This document shows positions 1-6,891 of a stretch of DNA of 59,923 nt, one piece after another. The number at the start of each line of letters is the position of its first letter. The first letter of the stretch is position 1. The stretch comes from an uncultured Alistipes sp. (GTDB lineage: Bacteria; Bacteroidota; Bacteroidia; Bacteroidales; UBA932), in assembly GCA_945787505.1 (NCBI GenBank), contig CALZHC010000003.1:1-59923 (forward strand), written 5' to 3'. The notes below the pieces were generated by a model. The model searched no databases and had not been told where the DNA came from. It worked only from the letters and a program-made list of their open reading frames with translations. Both the position numbers and the translations under genes were made by a program.

Positions 1-9
1 GAGAACCGA

Positions 10-141
10 CAGTTTTCAGAAAAGTAGAACCACCCGATTTCGGAAAATAAGAGTCGTCAGGTGATTCTAAAAGAAAGAGTTCTGCAGTGAGATTTTGAAA
101 AAAGAACATGGTTGTCTATTTTAGAAAAGCTTAAGGTCTGA
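10..141 (+). repeat. Degenerate ~25-base repeats at the IS21 left end
   Basis: Five loosely conserved copies of a pattern like gattttnGAAAAnaagannc begin near 13, 38, 62, 92 and 119, spaced 24-30 bases. Similar motifs occur in inverted orientation at 2779-2844. IS21 elements are known for multiple terminal repeats that bind the transposase; assigning that role here is inference. Confidence 0.45.
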
Positions 142-153
142 AAACAGACAACC

Positions 154-1743
154 ATGACACAGTTAAATTTAATTTCAATTGTCACTATGTGGAGCAAAAT
201 TAATGAATTATCCCGACAATCCCTCAGTCAGATGCAAATAACACTGAAGTTGGGCATCAGCCGAGACACAGTCAGACGCTATCAGCGGATGAATGAGAAG
301 GAGTTTGAGGAATTGGTTTCCAGCGAGATACTTCGCCGGAAACGTAAGTTGGAAGCCTTTGAGGGCTTCATCAAGCAGTTGCTTCAGGACAGCCCGTTCC
401 TGTCAGCAGCACAGATTTATGACCGGTTGAAGGAGCATTTTCCTGATCTTCCGGAAGTATCGGAGCGTACCGTGTATAATACGGTGCGTCTGGTGCGGGA
501 ACGGGAGGATCTTCCCAAGGTGCAGGAATGCGGTCGGCAGATGTCCAAGGTTCCTGACTGCGAGTACGGCGAGAAAGCCCAGGTGGACTTCGGAGAGAAG
601 GTGTTGCGAACGTCAAAGGGTAGCCAGGTGAAGGTGTACTTCATGGTAATGGTACTGCAACGGTCAAGGTATAAATTCGTGTATCTACAGAATACACCAT
701 TTACCTCAAAGACAACAATCTATGCCCATCATCTGGCCTTCAACTACTTTGGAGGCATGCCACGAAAAGTCATCTATGACCAGGACCGTAAGATGCTTAT
801 AAAGGAGAACTACGGTGATTACATAATGACGGATGAGTTTGCCAAGTATGTCAAGGCGGCGGGCTTTGAACCAGTCTTCTGTATGCCGTATGATCCGGCC
901 AGCAAAGGGCAGTCAGAGGCAGTGGTCAAGTATGTGAAGAACAACTTCCTTGCAGGACGCACTTATGTCAACATTGAGAGTCTTAACGATGAAGCCATAG
1001 GCTGGTTGTCCAGGACTGCGAACGCCAAGGTCAACAGCAGCACCAGACTCATCCCAGCGGAAGAGTTCAAAAAGGAACAGCCCGAGTTGGCGCTTTACGT
1101 GGAAGAGATAGATGAGCCGGAGATGGAAGCGCGGGAATACTTTGTACGCAAGGACAACACCTTGTTGTATCACAGCAACTTCTACAGCCTGCCGATTGGA
1201 ACATATGTCGGTCAGGGAACAAAGGTTCTGGTCGTCAAGAACGTGGATAGCAACGAGTTGGAGATATATGACCCCACAGACTTCTCTCTGATAGCCAGAC
1301 ATAAGATAAGTCCCTTCCGTGGTAAATATATCAATAAGGACGAACACGCCAGCAGTCGTAGCCGTGACATCCTGGAATCCGAGCAGATACTGCGTACTCT
1401 TTTCAATGAATGGTCGGATGACAGCCTTTTGTCACGCTTCCTGAAGGAACTCCACGACAATCGTCCTCGCTATTACCGAAAGAGTGTGACATCAATGGTA
1501 TCCCTTCTGACCGATTATGACAAGACCACGGCGCATAACCTGCTGGAGATGTTTGCGGAGTCCAAGGTATACAATGCTAATGTGATGCGTGAGATGGCGG
1601 CCAAAGTGGCTGACAGGATGGAAAACCAGCCGAAGAGAAATCCGGTTGTTACTGATACAGCTTCACATATGAACGACCTTACTCCAGAGCAAAGGTCCAT
1701 TGACTCGTATAACATCATTATAAACGGAGAGGAGGGTAAGTGA
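154..1743 (+). CDS. istA: IS21-family transposase IstA
   Basis: IstA cuts and joins the element ends and works with the ATPase IstB. The 529-residue product has an N-terminal helix-turn-helix region (about residues 22-45) and an integrase-type catalytic core. The likely DDE triad is D145 (VDFGEK), D209 or D211 (IYDQDRK) and E255 (QSEAVVKY). Length is normal for the family and no frameshift is seen. The start is the ATG at 154 just after the terminal repeats. It overlaps istB by four bases (GTGATGG region), which suggests translational coupling. Confidence 0.93.
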   Translation: MTQLNLISIVTMWSKINELSRQSLSQMQITLKLGISRDTVRRYQRMNEKEFEELVSSEILRRKRKLEAFEGFIKQLLQDSPFLSAAQIYDRLKEHFPDLPEVSERTVYNTVRLVREREDLPKVQECGRQMSKVPDCEYGEKAQVDFGEKVLRTSKGSQVKVYFMVMVLQRSRYKFVYLQNTPFTSKTTIYAHHLAFNYFGGMPRKVIYDQDRKMLIKENYGDYIMTDEFAKYVKAAGFEPVFCMPYDPASKGQSEAVVKYVKNNFLAGRTYVNIESLNDEAIGWLSRTANAKVNSSTRLIPAEEFKKEQPELALYVEEIDEPEMEAREYFVRKDNTLLYHSNFYSLPIGTYVGQGTKVLVVKNVDSNELEIYDPTDFSLIARHKISPFRGKYINKDEHASSRSRDILESEQILRTLFNEWSDDSLLSRFLKELHDNRPRYYRKSVTSMVSLLTDYDKTTAHNLLEMFAESKVYNANVMREMAAKVADRMENQPKRNPVVTDTASHMNDLTPEQRSIDSYNIIINGEEGK

Positions 1744-2519
1744 TGGAAGAGACACTGAAAACCAGTACCGAGGATATCCGTATATATGCCAAGGCCTTGC
1801 TGAGCAACTTGAGAAACAACTGCGGCGACATCATCCATAAGGCTCAGATAGACAAGCCCTCATATTTGGACTTCATTATGGAAATACTCAAGGCGGAGAC
1901 TGCATCACGTCAGCAGAACGAACTTGTGCGCAGGATGAGACAGGCAAAGTTGCCGCGCAACTGCGACCTGGACCGCTTCGACTTCAATCACAGCGCCGGA
2001 ATCACCAAGCCTCAGTTGAAGCAACTGCGGGAGCTAGTATGGCTTGACCAGATGTACAATCTCATCTTTATGGGACCTGCCGGAACAGGCAAGACCTTTA
2101 TGGCCGCAGGGCTCGTAAGGGATGCCGTAATGAGGGGTTACAGAGCACAGTTCATAACAATGGACAGTCTTATAAACATATTGAGAATGAAGGATATGAC
2201 CTCTTCTGCAATGAGTGCATACAGCGGAATACTCAAGTGCAATCTCATAGCCATAGACGACATAATGCTTATGCCGATGAAAAAGGAGGAGTCTGTTGCA
2301 TTCTTTAATCTCATTAACGCCCTGCACGAGAAGGCATCCGTCATCATCACCACGAACAAAGCACCGACCGAATGGGTGGAAGTACTTCAGGATGAAGTGC
2401 TTGCAACTGCTCTCCTAGATCGACTCCTGTTCCACTGTGATGTAGTCAAACTCGTCGGATCGTCGTACCGTATGGAAAACCGGTCAGGCTTTCTGGCAAA
2501 AAATAAGGAGGACAAATAA
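1740..2519 (+). CDS. istB: IS21-family ATPase helper IstB
   Basis: IstB is an AAA+ ATPase related to DnaC that assists IstA in target selection. Residues 112-119 form a Walker A loop (GPAGTGKT) and a Walker B-like IDDI follows near residue 170. Length (259 residues) fits the family. It starts inside the end of istA, and its stop codon overlaps the start of the following small ORF (TAATG). No mutation is visible, so the pair should be functional. Confidence 0.93.
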   Translation: MMEETLKTSTEDIRIYAKALLSNLRNNCGDIIHKAQIDKPSYLDFIMEILKAETASRQQNELVRRMRQAKLPRNCDLDRFDFNHSAGITKPQLKQLRELVWLDQMYNLIFMGPAGTGKTFMAAGLVRDAVMRGYRAQFITMDSLINILRMKDMTSSAMSAYSGILKCNLIAIDDIMLMPMKKEESVAFFNLINALHEKASVIITTNKAPTEWVEVLQDEVLATALLDRLLFHCDVVKLVGSSYRMENRSGFLAKNKEDK

Positions 2520-2737
2520 TGAAAAAGAAGAATCGAGAAGCTCTTCGGACTGCCCTGACTGAGTTCCGGGACGCATATCGCGTCTTTCTGGATGATGTGA
2601 GGAAAATGCAGGAGGCAGAGGAGAAAGGTATCAGTGGCCAGTTAAGTCCTACCGGTCCATACTCATATAGGGAGTGGGAAATTAAACTGGACATCCTTGA
2701 GGAGACTGTCGAGCAAGTACTTCAGGACGAAAGATAG
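2519..2737 (+). CDS. Small protein encoded after istB within the IS21 element
   Basis: This 72-residue product is not a family I can name. It is highly charged and probably helical: a basic N-terminus (MKKKNREA) followed by helix-forming, acidic-rich sequence and a PTGPYSYREWE segment. Its ATG overlaps the istB stop by one base, and a good ribosome site (aaggagg) lies about 10 bases upstream, so it is probably translated from the same mRNA. Because it lies between istB and the inverted end repeats it belongs to the element. A role as accessory transposition factor or regulator is a guess. Confidence 0.6.
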   Translation: MKKKNREALRTALTEFRDAYRVFLDDVRKMQEAEEKGISGQLSPTGPYSYREWEIKLDILEETVEQVLQDER

Positions 2738-2778
2738 ATATTAAACCATAGACCTTAAGCGCGCTTCCGCATCACAGC

Positions 2779-2844
2779 TTTATCAATCAAAATATGCAGA
2801 ACCTGCTTTCCAAAATCTGCTGAATCTAATTTTTCTTAAAATTG
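2779..2844 (-). repeat. Inverted copies of IS21 terminal repeats (right end)
   Basis: Read on the minus strand the stretch contains gattttggaaag..gttctg, tattttgattgataaag and attttaagaaaaa, resembling the repeats at 10-141. They mark the right end of the element. Similarity was judged by eye. Confidence 0.4.
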
Positions 2845-3080
2845 TTGGTCGAATACTTGCTTTTTACACAATGTAGCTTCAATCTTGTTAGCTGAATAGA
2901 TTTGATAAAATTTGCGACACTTTTTAGAGTGTCAACTGACCATCCTTCGCCCAATCGTTCAGTCAATATCTCCGAAACACCTTTCAGCAGTTGCTTGCCG
3001 TATATCGCACGATCTTCTCCTTCTTGTACTACCTCTATAATCACATGTCCTATCTCATATTTTGTGACTGAAAATCCCTG
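2826..3080 (-). pseudogene. Remnant of a DUF1016/YhcG-type nuclease-domain gene
   Basis: The minus-strand frame is open from 3080 to 2826. The part from about 3062 to 2890 reads KYEIGHVIIE, then GEDRAIYGKQLLKGVSEILT, then LGEGWSV, which matches the conserved N-terminal region of DUF1016 (YhcG-like) proteins, whose full form carries a C-terminal PDDEXK nuclease domain. The N-terminus is missing and nothing resembling the nuclease domain follows. The frame instead runs into the IS21 end. It is a broken fragment, probably cut by the IS on one side and by an older rearrangement at 3064-3116 on the other. Confidence 0.65.
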
Positions 3081-3116
3081 TCACGTGGTTACAACAAGGC
3101 CGGGATTTTCAGTCAC
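3064..3116. repeat. Perfect 15-base inverted repeat between two gene remnants
   Basis: The arms gtgactgaaaatccc (3064-3078) and gggattttcagtcac (3102-3116) are exact reverse complements separated by 23 bases. The repeat sits where the DUF1016 remnant (minus strand) meets the transposase remnant (plus strand). It could be a recombination scar or the trace of an IS end. Confidence 0.8.
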
Positions 3117-3469
3117 TTCAGCACGGACGAGTCCATGTCTACACGTGATGTAATCGACTGCTACAGAACCGCTTCCAGCTGGAGTTCTGTTTTCGCGATG
3201 CCAAGTCTCACGCCGGGCTCAACGACTGTCAGGCCAGGGACCTTCGGAGATTGGAGTTCCACTTCAATGCCTCTTTTGCCAGTATTAATCTGGCCAAGGC
3301 AGCTTGCAAGGACCTCAAAATCCCGTTTTCTATCTCTTCCTGCAAGTCGATGATTAATAACGCCTACATGCTTGAGCGATTTATTTGCGTGTCCGGTCTA
3401 CGACCGAACCCACAAGTTATTGACAAACTTTTCAAAGAAATGGTTTTATTTACATCCAGAGCCGCTTAG
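3081..3469 (+). pseudogene. C-terminal fragment of an IS4-like DDE transposase, frameshifted
   Basis: Reading from 3081 gives GIFSHFSTDESMSTRDVIDC then YRT up to about 3170. The frame must then change by one base to continue RFQLEFCFRDAKSHAGLNDC, QARDLRRLEFHFNAS and INLAKAACKDLKIPFS, ending at 3469. The Y-R-T-R-F-Q-L-E-F and C-Q-A-R patterns are characteristic of IS4-type transposases common in Bacteroidota. A single-base deletion near 3170 explains the break. The N-terminal two thirds are absent, so this is an old, dead copy. Confidence 0.7.
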
Positions 3470-3536
3470 CCCTGGGAAAAAGTTAACGAACTATTGCAAA
3501 GTGATAATAGAAATGATTATCTTTTTCATATCTGTG

Positions 3537-4097
3537 TTAATGATTTAATGTTTTTATAAAGAGATTCCATAATTCTGTTGAGTATAAAGGATTACCTACA
3601 AATACCGGCTTTCTATTTGAGTCTGTTAGAAAACAATGAAAACGACTGTCTTCTGGAATAAACGAGTTAAGGCGAAGAAAATCTCCGGAGATATCTAATG
3701 TAACAGGATATGGATATTGCTTATCTTTTAATAATGATAGTATTTCGTTGAATTCTTCCTCGTTTGGAGAAAAAACTACTAGCATATTGAATTTATCAGA
3801 AGTCTCAGATAAGTTATATAGAGTGTCTAGCATATTCAACTTGCTGATACGACATGAACCGCATTCTGCTTTATCATAATAAATAACCATCAGTGCCTTA
3901 TTTATATCATTATCATGGTATGTTTTAACAATCCCATTTGTAATTTCAAGCATGTTGGTTGGTAAAATTAGTTCTGATTTCAACATCGCTTTTACTGTTC
4001 TCCGAGTTTCCTTTGAAGCACATCCCTGACAAACAATGAAAAATGTTAGTATTATGAATAATGTAATTGGTAAACGTCTTGTCATACTTATAACCAT
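3537..4097 (-). CDS. Thioredoxin-like lipoprotein with CGSC motif
   Basis: The 186-residue product starts with a hydrophobic signal and a probable lipidation cysteine (C26, in CQGCAS), so it should be exported and membrane anchored. The rest looks like a thioredoxin fold: strand ALMVIYYDK followed by the redox-type pair C79-G-S-C82, then helix, a strand with NMLVVFS, and the segment YPYPVTLD ending in a cis-Pro-like region. It differs from standard CPxC thioredoxins. It is the last gene of the minus-strand locus, overlapping the upstream propeller gene by 10 bases; a start at M5 (base 4085) is equally possible. I infer a role in thiol chemistry on a neighbouring exported protein. The precise substrate is unknown. 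Confidence 0.7.
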   Translation of the reverse strand: MVISMTRRLPITLFIILTFFIVCQGCASKETRRTVKAMLKSELILPTNMLEITNGIVKTYHDNDINKALMVIYYDKAECGSCRISKLNMLDTLYNLSETSDKFNMLVVFSPNEEEFNEILSLLKDKQYPYPVTLDISGDFLRLNSFIPEDSRFHCFLTDSNRKPVFVGNPLYSTELWNLFIKTLNH

Positions 4098-5071
4098 TTG
4101 GATAAGTCAAACATATAGATTAGTTCATTTTCATAATCTACAGATAAAGCCTTGCCAGTTTCTGGATCAGTTCTTAATGTATTGATTGATGGAACATCAT
4201 ACGAGATAAGTGGTTGTAAATCCTTGTTAAATATCAAGATACGTGATGTGCTCTTTACATCGTCACGTAACAGCAGTGCTATATTGTCACCTACGTATCC
4301 ACCTCCCCTAAAGTAGATAGGGCAATTTTCATGACTTAGAAACTCTTCAGGATTCATTTCCACACAGGTCTTGTTCAGAAGAGAACCATCTTTCATAGAA
4401 TGAAGATAAAGAATCGGATATGATAAGCTATATATGATCAGTCTCGAACTATCCCGTGAGAGAGATTCTAATGTTTGGTTATTCGGTACGTAATATTTAG
4501 GGTTTTCCATAGAATTATTAATACCCTCATCCCATCCTTCGAGGTAGGAAATAGTCCCATTATCATCAAAATAGTATCTGTTTGCGTTGTTGTTACAAAG
4601 ATACTTTCCGTTGCCTAATGACTTTATTGTTCTCATTCCAGGTTCGTATTCTTTTATTAGAGACGAGCGAAGACTACCATTATGCATGTTTACATAAGTA
4701 GCATATAGTTTTCCGGTTGCCCAATCTCTTACTTGTAACGACATAGTGTCACAAGATATTCCGGTAATACCCTCATATATCGCGTAAATAAACTCTTCAG
4801 GACCTTGTCCGGCTCTACCGAATCGCGCTATTTCCTTAAATTCGTTGTTTAGAATAGCAAAATAGTACTCTGAATTTATTAACTGACATAACCTAACATC
4901 TTCGGAGATTGGATAAATCTCAAGCGGAAACATCTTTACAGCATTGTAATGGACAGTTTCGTAACTAAGAGTTCCTTTTTCAGGAAAAACATCTACGAAA
5001 TTGTAGTTTTGTCCGCCACATGCGGACAAAACTACAGTTATGAATAGAATAGTAATATTTCTTTTAAGCAT
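4088..5071 (-). CDS. Six-bladed beta-propeller lipoprotein (BF3164-like), copy A
   Basis: A 327-residue lipoprotein with signal sequence and lipobox LSAC (C18). Residues 83-94 (RFGRAGQGPEEF) match the conserved R-x-G-x-G-P-x-E-F motif of Bacteroidota six-bladed propeller lipoproteins of the BF3164 type, followed by alternating short strands and turns typical of NHL/TolB-like blades. It is paralogous to the product at 5767-6771: both have an F-P-[DE]-K-G motif just after the lipobox. It starts three bases after the stop of the four-cysteine peptide gene and overlaps the thioredoxin-like gene, so the three form one operon. Such propellers usually bind partners rather than catalyse; the partner here is unknown. 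Confidence 0.8.
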   Translation of the reverse strand: MLKRNITILFITVVLSACGGQNYNFVDVFPEKGTLSYETVHYNAVKMFPLEIYPISEDVRLCQLINSEYYFAILNNEFKEIARFGRAGQGPEEFIYAIYEGITGISCDTMSLQVRDWATGKLYATYVNMHNGSLRSSLIKEYEPGMRTIKSLGNGKYLCNNNANRYYFDDNGTISYLEGWDEGINNSMENPKYYVPNNQTLESLSRDSSRLIIYSLSYPILYLHSMKDGSLLNKTCVEMNPEEFLSHENCPIYFRGGGYVGDNIALLLRDDVKSTSRILIFNKDLQPLISYDVPSINTLRTDPETGKALSVDYENELIYMFDLSKWL

Positions 5072-5073
5072 AA

Positions 5074-5379
5074 CTAATTGATTGTTGGGTCGTTCCCCGG
5101 AGTAATAACTATCACAATAGTACCTTCATTTGCATTGCATGTCCGCTTAAAACCCTTCGCTTGTGCGTTTATTACCATTTTGCATGAACCACAATCATAA
5201 TATGTATACCCTGAAGTTACAATCGATTGTGAAAAGCAATCTACTTTGTTCCCAGTAGTAGTTGTTGACTCTAAAGCATAAGCATTTTGATTCACAGATG
5301 TTGCAGTAGCAGCAATGGTACTTCCTACAAGCGATAATACACTTGCGACTAACAAAAAAATGTTTCTAAATTTCTTCAT
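5074..5379 (-). CDS. Small exported four-cysteine protein with NVEALA-like motif
   Basis: This 101-residue product begins with a basic, hydrophobic signal-like segment (residues 1-24). SVNQNAYALE (28-37) resembles the NVEALA leader motif of a Bacteroidota family of small exported proteins. The remaining part is short and carries cysteines at 48, 63, 66 and 81, with C63-G-S-C66, enough for two disulfides. Genes of this family are commonly found beside six-bladed propeller lipoproteins, as here, and their function is not established as far as I know. It leads the operon with propeller A and the thioredoxin-like lipoprotein. A consensus promoter lies upstream at 5581-5612. I infer that it is processed and exported. 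Confidence 0.75.
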   Translation of the reverse strand: MKKFRNIFLLVASVLSLVGSTIAATATSVNQNAYALESTTTTGNKVDCFSQSIVTSGYTYYDCGSCKMVINAQAKGFKRTCNANEGTIVIVITPGNDPTIN

Positions 5380-5493
5380 AAATGTAAATTATATTAAAAT
5401 GTTAAAATGTAATGGAGTTTTAGTGTCTTCTATGTAATCATAATAGTCAGAATATGTTACAATAGCTTTGAGACTTTGCTGGTTTGAAATAAT

Positions 5494-5559
5494 TTACCAA
5501 TAAGCATAATGGCAGTAGCATTGTAAAGAATGATGAAAGTTTTGAGTTTTGTGTTTCAT
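5494..5559 (-). CDS. Possible 21-codon leader peptide ORF
   Basis: Reading the minus strand from 5559 gives MKHKTQNFHHSLQCYCHYAY plus W and a TAA stop. The start codon lies about 15 bases after the expected transcription start of the promoter at 5581-5612. The composition is striking (four His, three Tyr, two Cys, Phe, Trp) but a chance ORF of this size cannot be excluded. Translation is not shown. Confidence 0.25.
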   Translation of the reverse strand: MKHKTQNFHHSLQCYCHYAYW

Positions 5560-5580
5560 GATTTTATTAATTATGTAATG

Positions 5581-5612
5581 CAAATGTATTAACTAAAAAG
5601 CATACTTCCAAA
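5581..5612 (-). promoter_or_regulatory. Bacteroidota-type promoter for the peptide operon
   Basis: On the minus strand the -33 box TTTG (5609-5612) is followed after exactly 20 bases by the -7 box TACATTTG (5581-5588). Both match the Bacteroidota consensus. Transcription should start near 5574 and run into 5379-3537. Confidence 0.75.
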
Positions 5613-5634
5613 TATGAAAGTATACTTTTTAGTT
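5591..5634. promoter_or_regulatory. 17-base palindrome overlapping the -33 box (operator candidate)
   Basis: Arms aactaaaaagcatactt (5591-5607) and aagtatactttttagtt (5618-5634) pair with one mismatch around a 10-base loop that contains the -33 box. The placement suggests a repressor or activator site; an AT-rich terminator of the propeller B transcript is the alternative. Confidence 0.5.
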
Positions 5635-5766
5635 ATATTATGCATGTGTAACATGCAGATTATCAGACTACTTTAAAATGTCAAAAAAGAGAATCTATAC
5701 CATGGAGCCTTAAAGTATACCGAACATTGGAATTATTACTCCCATGAGAGAAATACTAGTGATTGG

Positions 5767-6771
5767 TTATTCCGGCAGATTAAAGTAGTAGAATTTTTGA
5801 ATATCTTCATCAAAAAAGAAAAAGCCATTAACGGCCTTACTGTATCCTATCGCGTAAGTTTGATAAGGTAGCTCATAAGATGATACTGCCTCTAAATTCT
5901 TATTCAGTATAACAATAGATGATTTTGAAATCCAGTTTTGCCCATCTTCTGTAAGATCTCTTCGCATTAATGTGACAAGGTAATTATCAACTATTACAGG
6001 ATACCAGAGTGTAATACTTTCATTAGAATTCTTCTTTTTCGGATCAGAAAACAAGCACTTGTTTTCTATTTTGCCATCTGAATCGTATGTCGCCATAAAC
6101 GGGACCCCGTCGCAATCTCCATATACTAATCTAAAATCGTCGCGTATTGTCATAAGGCTCTGATACTTTGGTATCATGAAATCCGGACATTCTTTTTTGT
6201 TTTCATCGTCAAAAGGCTCGAAAACAATTGTTTCACCGTTTCCTTTAATTAACTGATATTGATTTGAGTTATTGTTAACCAGATAACCGGAATCGTTAAG
6301 TTTGTGTATCTCACGATATGGCTTGTTTAAGCTTTTCAGCAGTGTGCATCTTGGTTTACCGCCATCGAGAGGAAGGGCAGCTTCATAAATGTTGCCGTTT
6401 GAGGTCATTTGATTGAAGTGTATGTATACTGAATCATTGTCTTCTCCGGCAATATCTAATGACGATATGTAATCAAATTCATCAGGTCCGTTTCCTACTC
6501 TCAGAAATTCTCCTTTGAGATTCAAATCGCTATCCAGTACAGATATAAGATATCCTCCATCCATTTTAAAAACCAGATACCCTTTGTCAAATGGTATGAT
6601 TTGGGCTATATAGCATACAGTGTGGTCATACGGAGTTTCCACGCTGTCAGTAACTGAAATCATCCCTTTATCAGGAAAAGTCTCAATTATACGAAATCCA
6701 TTGTTGTTTTCGCACGATACGAGCGCATATAGCGACAGTATCAGCAAGGCAATTCTTTTAATCATAGTCAT
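5767..6771 (-). CDS. Six-bladed beta-propeller lipoprotein (BF3164-like), copy B
   Basis: A 334-residue lipoprotein with signal sequence and lipobox LVSC (C20) followed by an acidic residue, compatible with surface export in Bacteroidota. Residues 91-99 (RVGNGPDEF) carry the propeller-family motif, and IETFPDKG after the lipobox parallels DVFPEKG in copy A. Blade-like repeats continue to the end. The start may be M1 (6771) or M3 (6765). It is separated from the downstream peptide operon by 387 bases with a separate promoter, so it is probably its own transcription unit, divergent from the efflux operon. No convincing promoter of its own was found. Function unknown; I infer binding of an exported ligand or partner. 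Confidence 0.78.
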   Translation of the reverse strand: MTMIKRIALLILSLYALVSCENNNGFRIIETFPDKGMISVTDSVETPYDHTVCYIAQIIPFDKGYLVFKMDGGYLISVLDSDLNLKGEFLRVGNGPDEFDYISSLDIAGEDNDSVYIHFNQMTSNGNIYEAALPLDGGKPRCTLLKSLNKPYREIHKLNDSGYLVNNNSNQYQLIKGNGETIVFEPFDDENKKECPDFMIPKYQSLMTIRDDFRLVYGDCDGVPFMATYDSDGKIENKCLFSDPKKKNSNESITLWYPVIVDNYLVTLMRRDLTEDGQNWISKSSIVILNKNLEAVSSYELPYQTYAIGYSKAVNGFFFFDEDIQKFYYFNLPE

Positions 6772-6841
6772 AAATATCTATAAAAATTTTTTAGTAATAC
6801 TGAATTTAGTAGTTGGTTAATCAGCTAAGGGACAATAATAA

Positions 6842-6872
6842 TTTGCAAGTTTAAAATTTTTTTTTATTTTTG
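6842..6872 (+). promoter_or_regulatory. Promoter of the RND efflux operon
   Basis: TTTG at 6842-6845 and TATTTTTG at 6865-6872 are separated by 19 bases, a full Bacteroidota consensus. The expected start of transcription, near 6879, leaves only about 12 bases before the ATG at 6892. Confidence 0.8.
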
Positions 6873-6891
6873 CAAAAAGAAAGTGAAAGCT

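Larger units (their letters stand above)
1..2850 (+). mobile_element. IS21-family insertion sequence, apparently complete
   Basis: The element holds istA, istB and a small third ORF in one compact transcription unit, flanked by repeat-rich non-coding ends, as is usual for the IS21 family. An 11-base sequence (gcttaaggtct) at 129-139 recurs inverted at about 2749-2759, and the octamer gttctgca at 79-86 recurs inverted near 2793-2800, supporting paired ends. The exact outer ends cannot be fixed: the left lies at or before base 1, the right probably near 2845-2850. Both transposition genes are open, so the copy looks potentially active. It seems to have landed in or next to a DUF1016/YhcG-like gene, of which only a remnant is left. 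Confidence 0.8.
5380..5766 (-). other. Regulatory gap upstream of the peptide operon (387 bases)
   Basis: This AT-rich interval between propeller B and the peptide gene holds, on the minus strand, a small hairpin (5641-5657, tgcatgt/acatgca with loop gta), a 17-base imperfect palindrome (5591-5634), a promoter (5581-5612) and a 21-codon ORF (5494-5559). About 110 bases of otherwise featureless leader precede the peptide start codon. Confidence 0.6.

Noticed and set aside
913..1347. 144-codon minus-strand ORF within istA
   Set aside because: It is antisense to the transposase core with no independent support.
3135..3353. 72-codon plus-strand ORF in the remnant zone
   Set aside because: Only its first third matches the transposase; the rest is the wrong frame after the deletion near 3170.
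6772..6850. Promoter for propeller copy B on the minus strand
   Set aside because: The best candidate (caataata, 6833-6840) has a mismatch in the -7 box and no -33 box.
6883..6891. GTG start for the TolC gene three codons upstream
   Set aside because: The promoter at 6842-6872 puts the expected transcript start within a few bases of this codon; ATG 6892 gives a normal signal peptide.
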